Assembly: GCA_040771825.1 (NCBI GenBank)
Contig: JAXGZG010000004.1
Span: forward strand, 62,001-126,000
Length of the DNA: 64,000 bases
Source of the DNA: JAXGZG01 sp040771825
Lineage (GTDB): Bacteria > Bacillota > Sulfobacillia > Fermentithermobacillales > Fermentithermobacillaceae
Direction: 5' to 3'
The notes beneath the pieces were generated by a model. It worked only from the letters and a program-made list of their open reading frames with translations. It was not told the DNA's origin and made no database searches. A program made the position numbers and the translations under genes. This document shows, piece by piece, positions 32,359 through 38,762 of this stretch. Each line of letters opens with the position of its first letter. Position 1 is the stretch's first letter.

Positions 32359-33540
32359 TTACCCCGGCGTGAACAGCGGGACTTGTGGCGCGCCGGCCTC
32401 GAACGAGCGCGGACTGCAAGCGAGACCAGGGTCTGGTTGGTCCAGCCCAATGCCGTAGTACGAGTTCACTACGGCGCACCCGCCCCGGCATAGGTCCCGG
32501 ACGCCGCATCTGGTGCATTTCCCGGAAAGGCCAGAACTGCGGTTGCGAAAGCCCGCCCAAGCAGACCTTTCATGCCACAGAGCAGGCAGATCCTCCACCC
32601 GGCCAACGGTGAAGTCCAAATGGCTGCAGGGATGAACCAGGCCTTCGGGGTCCACGGTAGCTAGGAGGTCCCCCGCAATACAACCGTAAGCTCCGTAAGC
32701 CTCCAGCCGCTGGCGTGAAACCGCCGACGTCAATACCAGAGGCGCCAAAGCGCAATCTAGGTGAAAAGGGAGGTTGTAGGATTCAGATAGCCGCAGAAGA
32801 CGCGGTATTAGGGCGGTTTGGGTCTCGGCGCATAGGCGCATTTTGTCGTACTCATCCTTTCCCCGGCCGGAAGGCTTCCCCCTGAGTAGCATCAAGCTGT
32901 CGGCTCCCGCCTTCGAGGCCTCGGAAAACGCGCGGGTGAGTTGAGGGGTGCTCTCCTCCGTCAGGATGAGGTTGCAGCCGCACGTAATGCCACCATCGAC
33001 AAGAGTCCTGACGGCTTTGAGCGACTCGGCCAGCGGCATCGCCGAGTCTCTGGGGCCGCCAAGCAAATCTATGCTGACGTTCACGCGCGAAAACAAACCC
33101 TTCGCCTGCTTCGCCCACCTGGGAGTAACGTAATAGCCGTTCGTCGTAAGCGACGGCAACAACCCGCGCTCGCGGGCGGCGCGGCCGATACGAAGCAAGT
33201 CTGGGTGGATGAGAGGTTCACCGCCACCGAGAGCGACGTGGAAAGCACCTGCGCGGGCAGCGGCATCGAGGGACCCAGTAACGGCCTTTAGCGGCACGTC
33301 CCGTCCTCCCCGTTCCGCCGATGTGTAGCAGCAGGGACACCTGAGGTTGCAGCGAGTGGTGATCGCGATCTCTACCTCGACAGGTCCTGATAGGTAGCCG
33401 GGATCGATTCCCGCCCATACCGCATCGCCGTCAAATCCTCTGGCGCGCAAGTAATCCCTATCCACCCACAACAACGTCGCGGGTTCGTCAATGGCTATGA
33501 TGCCGCCGAAGTGTTCGAAGCGTATTCTCTGGACTCTCAC
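32359..33540 (-). CDS. Radical SAM/SPASM-domain protein, putative peptide maturase
   Basis: 393 residues. The [4Fe-4S]-SAM site is CNLRCPCC (C-x3-C-x2-C) in EVEIAITTRCNLRCPCCYTS. The glycine-rich SAM loop is LGGGEPLIHPDL. The C-terminal SPASM-type cysteines are CIAGDLLATVDPEGLVHPC, then CTRCGVRDLCRGGC and a last Cys in PGLAC. A 60-residue N-terminal domain (RFEHFGGIIAIDEPATLLWV) precedes the barrel, as in several peptide-modifying enzymes. Such enzymes crosslink or modify ribosomal peptides or activate other enzymes. The start overlaps the stop of the upstream membrane protein by four bases. The substrate is unknown. Confidence 0.88.
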   Translation of the reverse strand: MRVQRIRFEHFGGIIAIDEPATLLWVDRDYLRARGFDGDAVWAGIDPGYLSGPVEVEIAITTRCNLRCPCCYTSAERGGRDVPLKAVTGSLDAAARAGAFHVALGGGEPLIHPDLLRIGRAARERGLLPSLTTNGYYVTPRWAKQAKGLFSRVNVSIDLLGGPRDSAMPLAESLKAVRTLVDGGITCGCNLILTEESTPQLTRAFSEASKAGADSLMLLRGKPSGRGKDEYDKMRLCAETQTALIPRLLRLSESYNLPFHLDCALAPLVLTSAVSRQRLEAYGAYGCIAGDLLATVDPEGLVHPCSHLDFTVGRVEDLPALWHERSAWAGFRNRSSGLSGKCTRCGVRDLCRGGCAVVNSYYGIGLDQPDPGLACSPRSFEAGAPQVPLFTPG

Positions 33541-34493
33541 GGCAGGAAGTCCACGGTCTTGGACGCATCAGCGCCGCCGTCAGACATATCAAGACTGTCC
33601 TTTGACACGTCAGGACGGTCCCAAGATGCATCAGGCCCTATCTTCGACACTTTGAGACCAACGGTTCTCGACAACCTTGCGAGCGACAACATCATCATGG
33701 CCCAAGGTACACCGAACCCCCAGACCGGGAAGAACATGCCAACGGGGTTGTAGCTAGTTCTGGAGATAGGCGGGGCAGGGAACACCAGGACGAGTCCAAC
33801 GACTATGTAGGCTATAGCTACTACAATCAGGTCTTTGGCTCTGCGAACCAACCTCGCCGCTCTGGCTGCTCCCGCAGCGAGCACAAGGGCAAGCGGCGTC
33901 GCGTAAGCATACAGCAAAATGGCGCCCCATATGTCATAGGTCACCCCGCTCGGTTCAATCACCAGCACCGTGAAAACGCCAAGGACAAAACCCCAGAGAC
34001 AGGGCTTTGGAGAGCGCTTGGCCAAAAGGACCACGGCTGGATTGACTGCGGCGCGGTAAGCCAAGAAAGCGATGGGAAGCGTCGCGGCAGTGCCTAGTAG
34101 TACCCAACCCCATATCGGAGCCGCAATCAAGATCATAGTCGACAAGAGCACGGCCCATATCGCGGCAAGGCCCGCCCACGCCAAGGTCCATACAGTCACC
34201 GCGAGAGCGCGGTCCGCGCGTGACGGCTCGGCCCGAGTGTCGCGATAGGAAACCAACGCATCATCGAGGCCGGAGACTACCGCATTGGCCATTATTGAAG
34301 ACAGCGAAGAATAGGGAATGAAGAACATGGACCCAAAGAGGATCCCGTGGCCGCTTGAGTTTGGGTTCACGCTCAACCTCATTTTGAAGATTCGCCCGCG
34401 CGAGTCTTTGCCAGTTACAGACTCAGTCGTGCAATTCGCGTCTCGACTGGAGCGCTCGGGCCCCTTGCCATCTGATTTGGCTCCTATCTCCAT
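33537..34493 (-). CDS. Polytopic membrane protein with heptad-repeat C-terminal tail, coupled to the radical SAM gene
   Basis: 318 residues from ATG 34493, chosen because AAGGAGG lies eight bases upstream. An N-terminal hydrophilic part (about 1-50, containing MRLSVNPNSSGHG) is followed by about seven or eight membrane helices. The C-terminal 40 residues after the last helix are five seven-residue repeats of the form xDxSxxx. I do not recognise the family. The four-base overlap with the SPASM enzyme gene means the two are made together. The membrane part could export, anchor or sense a modified product; the tail itself is a possible modification target. Both ideas are inference. Confidence 0.6.
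   Translation of the reverse strand: MEIGAKSDGKGPERSSRDANCTTESVTGKDSRGRIFKMRLSVNPNSSGHGILFGSMFFIPYSSLSSIMANAVVSGLDDALVSYRDTRAEPSRADRALAVTVWTLAWAGLAAIWAVLLSTMILIAAPIWGWVLLGTAATLPIAFLAYRAAVNPAVVLLAKRSPKPCLWGFVLGVFTVLVIEPSGVTYDIWGAILLYAYATPLALVLAAGAARAARLVRRAKDLIVVAIAYIVVGLVLVFPAPPISRTSYNPVGMFFPVWGFGVPWAMMMLSLARLSRTVGLKVSKIGPDASWDRPDVSKDSLDMSDGGADASKTVDFLP
33552..33656 (-). repeat. Five 21-bp coding repeats (heptad tail)
   Basis: In order the units encode LKVSKIG, PDASWDR, PDVSKDS, LDMSDGG and ADASKTV, followed by DFLP and the stop. Ser is constant at position 4, Asp dominates at position 2 and a small hydrophobic residue stands at position 3. The period is 21 bases, with GACxxxTCA visible on the plus strand in most units. 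Confidence 0.75.
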
Positions 34494-34891
34494 TGGGATG
34501 CCCTCCTTACATTGACCGGATTCGTCCGGCGTCAGGTGCTCCGTTTCGTTCAGGACTTCGCCGCTTTCGTGACGCAGACCTTTCGACGGAGGACAGCAAG
34601 GTGCAAGGGTTGACGCCCTTGGCAATCATCGACATTGATGAGCGGTTCTTTCTTGTGGAAAAGAGTTGACAACGCTAACCTGTGGTAGTTTGCTCAGTCC
34701 CGAGTGACTGACTTGTTGTCAAACGCATGAGAGGTCTCATGCAGATTGTGCAGCAAATGGGCGACACCGTCACGATCGATGGTGGGGTCAAGTCTCTGTT
34801 TCTAAAGTGGGTTGACACGACCACAGGTCGAAATCGGGGTTGAGTTCCTCAACATAGATATATACTATGTATATATCACGCCCGAAAAGTG
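34494..34891. other. Divergent intergenic region with palindromes, a promoter-like site and a short ORF
   Basis: 398 bases between the membrane protein and mazEF. TTGACA at 34666-34671 begins a possible plus-strand promoter with a weak -10. GCATGAGAGGTCTCATGC (34726-34743) is a perfect 8+8 palindrome. An ATG overlapping its right arm (34739) opens a 34-codon ORF to 34843 (MQIVQQMGDTVTIDGGVKSL...), which has no recognised relatives. The mazEF operator follows. Confidence 0.5.
34840..34876 (+). promoter_or_regulatory. mazEF promoter and AT-rich operator
   Basis: ATATATAC-TAT-GTATATAT (34858-34876) is a perfect 8+8 inverted repeat in an otherwise GC-rich region, 16 bases before the mazE start. 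It overlaps a possible -10 (TACTAT, 34863-34868) that is 17 bases from TTGAGT (34840-34845). This is the expected layout for autoregulation by a MazE/AbrB-type antitoxin. Confidence 0.6.
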
Positions 34892-35171
34892 GTGGCATCT
34901 TTGTACAACACTACTGTCCAAAAGTGGGGTAATAGCCACGGCATCCGCATCCCGAAGGCCCTTCTGGAAGCTTTCGGGCTTGCAGGAAAACGATCGCGTT
35001 GAGCTCGTGCAAAAAGACGGGGCTATTACGTTCAGAAAGATTGCGGGTAGAAAACACAGAACACTTGAGGACCGCCTCACCGCCTTTTTCGGCAAGCCGG
35101 TTAACGAGTTGGGTCGCATAGACACGCTTGAATATGACTGGGGCAAACCTAAGGGGCGTGAAGCATGGTGA
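34892..35171 (+). pseudogene. mazE: MazE-type (AbrB-fold) antitoxin with a frameshift
   Basis: From GTG 34892 the frame reads VASLYNTTVQKWGNSHGIRI then PKALLEAFGL and goes out of frame to a TGA. The other frame continues correctly as ENDRVELVQKDGAITFRKIA and ends RIDTLEYDWGKPKGREAW at 35171. The switch is at about 34979-34983, where CTTGCAG stands in place of an expected CTGCAG, that is, one extra T. KWGNSHGIRIPK is the swapped-hairpin DNA-binding motif of MazE. The acidic tail that binds MazF is intact in the second frame. Either the antitoxin is broken or one base is wrong. Its end overlaps mazF by seven bases. Confidence 0.75.
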
Positions 35172-35503
35172 CCGTCTTTGAACAAGGTGATGTGGTCTAT
35201 TTAGATTTCGATCCCCAGTCTGGCCACGAACAGAAGGGTCGCCGCCCCGCGTTGGTAGTAAGCAATAACCTATTCAACAGAGTCAGCAGCCTGACAATGG
35301 TCTGCCCTATCACCCACACTGACAGATCTCACCCTTTTCACGTACGCCTTGAGGGCATGACAAAGGTTGACGGTGTGATCATGTGCGATCAAACCCGTAC
35401 GCTCGACCTGACAAGCAGGAATGCCACATTTGTCGAACGAGCACCCTCAAAGATTACTGCGGAAGTCGTTGACATAATCATTGGGTTTGTTGAGATCACC
35501 TAG
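35165..35503 (+). CDS. mazF: MazF/PemK-family mRNA interferase toxin
   Basis: 112 residues, complete. It opens FEQGDVVYLDFDPQSGHEQK then GRRPALVVSNNLFN, the MazF fold with the catalytic Arg in GRRPALVVS. HPFHVRLEG and DQTRTLDLTSRNA follow, matching the conserved S3-S4 region. It cleaves mRNA at short sites. Full coding integrity next to a frameshifted mazE is odd, because an unopposed toxin should be harmful. Confidence 0.9.
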   Translation: MVTVFEQGDVVYLDFDPQSGHEQKGRRPALVVSNNLFNRVSSLTMVCPITHTDRSHPFHVRLEGMTKVDGVIMCDQTRTLDLTSRNATFVERAPSKITAEVVDIIIGFVEIT

Positions 35504-36311
35504 GGCCCACGGTCTTGACTCGCGTCAAAGCGGATGGTACCGACCGTTGAGCTGAACTAGGCTTTCATCGACAACGCGGATGAGTACGCACTTCGGCCTG
35601 CTGTCCTTGTGAACGGCGATAGGCAACTCACCCTCCGATTATACGGAAAGAGGCTGTCGTGGGTATACAGAATGCTTGCCGAGTTGTTCTCCTCACTTTG
35701 TTTTTGACCGGTGAGCGTGTAGGAGATCCCCACGTACGCGTCTCCAAACCCGTTAGGTGTCTCGAAGGCGGCGCCGCCGCTCGGAGGGCCATTCAGACTA
35801 CGGGAGTGAACGCAGGCTGCTACATCCTCTATTCCAACAAGTAGACTGCGTTCTCGAACCTCAGAGTACCTGTCTCCATGCGAACGCTCTGTCTGAGAGG
35901 GAGTTCCGGACCAGGCGGAAGCCATAGGCGTAAGGGGATACCCCCGGTGCTTCGCTTCACCATCGGAACAGCATCGAGAGGCAAGCGGCATCCATCTAAT
36001 GTCCTGGAATGTGATGCCGCTCTTCTTTGTAAGGTCGTCTAACCTGCCAGGGACTTTGCCGTAGAAGTCAAGAAGACTAATCACTAGCCTCACACTGGAA
36101 CCTTCAAGAGCCTGGTGCTTACGCTCCTCCAGAATGGCGCGGAGCTACCGGCATTGCCTGTCCATAAAATTAGAGCTTACCTCCGCCAAGAGAGGACTCC
36201 GGGCGCTTGTGGTGGAAAGGGATGAGGGCAAGTGGATTGTTGTCCTACGTTCCGGGGGCTATACGATGGTTGTGATACAAGCTGTTACCCAAAAGATTGA
36301 GGAGGTATACC
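35504..36311. other. Gene-poor region with an rhs fragment
   Basis: 808 bases with no intact gene. A minus-strand frame of 178 codons (36093-35557) is open, but only its middle (about 35790-35680) is recognisable. There it reads FETPNGFGDAYVGISYTLTG, matching the YD-repeat gene near 40.4 kb. The flanking parts resemble no family I know. A weak plus-strand promoter-like pair (TTGTTG at 36237, TATACG at 36260) could serve the amidohydrolase. Confidence 0.6.
35686..35744. repeat. 59-bp exact duplicate of an rhs segment
   Basis: Bases 35686-35744 are identical to 40346-40404 by direct reading, and the flanks stay similar for some 20 more bases. In the minus frame it encodes DAYVGISYTLTGQKQSEEN. 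Here the codon before GAC is GGA (Gly), while at 40403-40405 it is TGA (stop), so this copy shows what the rhs gene originally encoded. Confidence 0.9.
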
Positions 36312-37511
36312 ATGATAATTTGTGCGAAAACGATTGTAACGGGAGACTCCGCAACTGTCATTAAAGAAGGGGCAGTGTTGTTTGAAGACGGCATAATAAA
36401 AGAAGTTGGGCCAGCGGAGGAGCTGAAACGCAAATATCCCGGCGAGACAGTAAAAGATTACGGCGACGCGACCATACTACCCGGGCTTGTGGACATGCAC
36501 GTACATATGGGCAGCGGGCACAATGGCCCCGACAGACAGACAGCCGGCGAATACTTCGTAGCTTACGGGACGCTGGACTATGCGCAAAGGGCCATAAAGA
36601 CCGGGGTTACCACCATGCGGGACGTAATGTCTCCTGACGGTGTGTGCCGCGACTACAACATGGCAGTAAGCAGGGGTTTTCTCAAACATGTTCCACGTCT
36701 GCATTTTTGCAACATGGCCTTATGCGCCACTGGAGGACATGCCTGGGGCGCCCATGGCTCCAGTATTGAGGTTGACGGCGAATTGGAAATAAGGAAAGCT
36801 GTGCGCACTCAAATCCGCGAAGGGGCCGATTGGATCAAGGTCATGGCCTCACACAGATCCGATGTCTCAGAGTTCACTCAGGCTGAGATGGATGCTGCCG
36901 TGGACGAGACGCGGAGGCACAACCGCAAGATAGCCGTACACACTAGCCGCCACCCTTCGTTACAGATTTGCATCAACGCCGGGGTGGACACTATTGAGCA
37001 CGGCACAGATCTGACTTACGAGCAGGTTTTGCAGATGAAGGAAAAGGGTATAACTTGGTGTCCCACTTTACTGGTGCATAAGACCACGGGCGACAGTCTG
37101 GGAGCCATAGTAAAGGAACACGGCTACGAGTCCCTCACCCCTAGGCAAAAAGAAACTTACGACATTTATAGTCCCGCCAACGTTTACTATCGGGCAAATT
37201 TCAAGAAGTTCGCCCAAACCGGAGTTTTAGTGGTCTCAGGAACCGACATGATGATCCCGGGAGCAAGCGCGACGCCGGTGGCGCAAGAACTTGCGGTAAT
37301 GGTCGAATATGGTATGAGCCCGGTTTGGGCTATCGGTGCCGGTACCAAGAATTGCGCGCAAGCCCTCGGCATGGAAGGCAAGATAGGCGAACTTGTTCCC
37401 GGAGCATTTGCCGATATTACAGTGGTTTCGGGAGACGCCTCGCTCGATATTGCATCTCTCGAAAATGTGAAAGAAGTGTTCCTGGGCGGCGAAACAGCCT
37501 ACTCTGCTTAA
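36312..37511 (+). CDS. Metal-dependent amidohydrolase (imidazolonepropionase/Xaa-Pro dipeptidase-like)
   Basis: 399 residues. Metal-binding HVH lies in GLVDMHVHMG, and a further His in KIAVHTSRHPS and GVDTIEHGT. The conserved Asp is in VVSGTDMMIPG, and the carboxylated Lys is probably in WIKVMAS. This is the subfamily that includes prolidases and other dipeptidases, annotated as imidazolonepropionase-like. Start ATG 36312 is preferred because AGGAGG is six bases before it. It is an intact metabolic gene isolated among decayed accessory genes. Confidence 0.88.
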   Translation: MIICAKTIVTGDSATVIKEGAVLFEDGIIKEVGPAEELKRKYPGETVKDYGDATILPGLVDMHVHMGSGHNGPDRQTAGEYFVAYGTLDYAQRAIKTGVTTMRDVMSPDGVCRDYNMAVSRGFLKHVPRLHFCNMALCATGGHAWGAHGSSIEVDGELEIRKAVRTQIREGADWIKVMASHRSDVSEFTQAEMDAAVDETRRHNRKIAVHTSRHPSLQICINAGVDTIEHGTDLTYEQVLQMKEKGITWCPTLLVHKTTGDSLGAIVKEHGYESLTPRQKETYDIYSPANVYYRANFKKFAQTGVLVVSGTDMMIPGASATPVAQELAVMVEYGMSPVWAIGAGTKNCAQALGMEGKIGELVPGAFADITVVSGDASLDIASLENVKEVFLGGETAYSA

Positions 37512-37626
37512 GATTAACAGCGGCGCCAACTAACTAAGAACTAAGGCCATGGGCTCTGTCCCCTGTTTCACCCCAGAGAGTGGAATAGTTGAGGGACCGG
37601 GCCCGGGCTTTCCACCAAACCCGTCA

Positions 37627-38094
37627 TTATGTAAAAAAGCAGTTTTCCGCCGGCGGCGACACAGGATCGATGACGTTGAGCCTCGCTTCCCGGAGCATCT
37701 TGTTCAACTTCCGGTCGGACGATACCACCGAAACCCCGCTTCCAAGTGAGACAGCCGTCGATATCTGCAGAGCATCCACGGGTGTCGCATAGACATGGGA
37801 CAATAAGTGAAGCGCTCCGTCCAGAACTTCCGGAACAACCCCCACCACCGCTAAGCGGCCCCGCGCAAGGTCCAAGGAAAACGACGCCCAGGTGTCGTGA
37901 AATTGCGAGCGGTTTATCGCCCTATCTACAGACAAGAGCCTTTGTAGATTGGAGGCAAGCTCTATCCTAGTGAGCGAAGAGATGATGATGGAGTTCTCTT
38001 GTTCAAACAGGCGATCCATGAAATCCGAACCTTCCTGGGGAACGTAGCGCTTGAACAGAGCGCTAGTATCGACGAAATACTTCATCTGGTTCAC
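37627..38094 (-). CDS. PIN-domain toxin (VapC-like)
   Basis: 155 residues. The first acidic motif is YFVDTSALFKRYVPQEGSDF, then the middle Glu in SLTRIELASNL, then ATPVDALQISTAVSLGSGVS and VVSSDRKLNKM with the last Asp residues. This is the PIN nuclease quartet. VapC toxins cut tRNA or rRNA. Its ATG overlaps the stop of the upstream small gene by four bases, as in vapBC operons. Confidence 0.85.
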   Translation of the reverse strand: MNQMKYFVDTSALFKRYVPQEGSDFMDRLFEQENSIIISSLTRIELASNLQRLLSVDRAINRSQFHDTWASFSLDLARGRLAVVGVVPEVLDGALHLLSHVYATPVDALQISTAVSLGSGVSVVSSDRKLNKMLREARLNVIDPVSPPAENCFFT

Positions 38095-38291
38095 GGTTGC
38101 TCCCTGCCTTCCCTCTCCCCACGAACTCTATCCGCCATAGTGAAAGGCAGGTTAGGCATCCGTTTGCGCACGCTGGTATGGTTCAAATCGGGATGCGGAA
38201 TATCCGGGTCAATTCCCATTTGGTACAACTGGCGCCGCGCGCTAAGTTTTGCCCTTTCGCTTTCGGGAATGTCATCACTCAGCTTTAACAT
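38091..38291 (-). CDS. Probable antitoxin partner of the PIN toxin
   Basis: 66 residues, hydrophilic and charged (MLKLSDDIPESERAKLSARR, then QLYQMGIDPDIPHPDLNH). No clear DNA-binding fold can be named. Position and ATGA overlap with the PIN gene make it the likely antitoxin. The assignment rests on context. Confidence 0.6.
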   Translation of the reverse strand: MLKLSDDIPESERAKLSARRQLYQMGIDPDIPHPDLNHTSVRKRMPNLPFTMADRVRGEREGREQP

Positions 38292-38470
38292 AGCTTTTGG
38301 AGGGTCTTTCGCTTACTTGACAAGTGACTCCGAGTAGCGGATCGGGCTGCTCCCTTTGGTGTGTCCAATGCCAGTACTGATAGGAAGCCCCCCGCAGCAA
38401 CTGAGAGCGAGGTTGGTTTTCTTGCTATGGACCACAAACTCTCAACCAAGCTGACAACCTGCCTGATCAT
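38285..38470 (-). CDS. Small ORF following the immunity gene, uncertain
   Basis: 61 codons starting at ATG 38470, which directly follows the stop of the reconstructed immunity gene (TGA then ATG). It reads MIRQVVSLVESLWSIARKPT then SLSVAAGGFLSVLAL, one possible membrane helix, then a basic tail. The second cassette copy diverges here, so there is no conservation support. It may be a gene remnant. Confidence 0.25.
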   Translation of the reverse strand: MIRQVVSLVESLWSIARKPTSLSVAAGGFLSVLALDTPKGAARSATRSHLSSKRKTLQKLC

Positions 38471-38749
38471 TCACGCACGGAACCATCGATCAACAGCTCG
38501 ATCCGCTCCCAATAACGCTTCTTGCATGTTCGCCGCGTCGCCCGCTGGGAATCATTCTGTCACCTCGGCCTTCACCATGTGAAGAATGCTTCTGTACTCT
38601 CCTAACGCCTCAAGATTGCTGCCCCAGTAGGTCGAGAAGACTGCTTCCAGGAGCCGCGCTGTTTCACTAGCACCGTATGCTGCTGCTTTGCCCAGAAGAT
38701 AGCGACCGAACGAATATAGGCCCTGAACTGTGCCGAAATCCCAATCCAT
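38471..38749 (-). pseudogene. Rhs immunity-like gene, copy 1 (nonsense codon)
   Basis: Starting 13 bases after the rhs toxin tail with an AGGAGAG site, the frame reads MDWDFGTVQGLYSFGRYLLG then KAAAYGASETARLLEAVFST and YWGSNLEALGEYRSILHMVK. It hits TGA at codon 66, then continues in frame as FPAGDAANMQEALLGADRAV then DRWFRA and a stop. Copy 2 at 43213-43490 has AGA at the TGA position and the same continuation. The ancestral protein was therefore 92 residues. A small gene directly after a Rhs C-terminus is normally the immunity protein against the toxin. Confidence 0.65.
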
Positions 38750-38762
38750 AGCAGAATCTCTC

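Noticed and set aside
33511..33753. 80-codon plus-strand ORF rich in D/S/T over the heptad repeats
   Set aside because: It is the antisense reading of the 21-bp repeats in the membrane protein gene; no ribosome site.
36134..36364. 76-codon ORF before the amidohydrolase on the plus strand
   Set aside because: It overlaps the amidohydrolase start in another frame, lacks a ribosome site and matches nothing I know.
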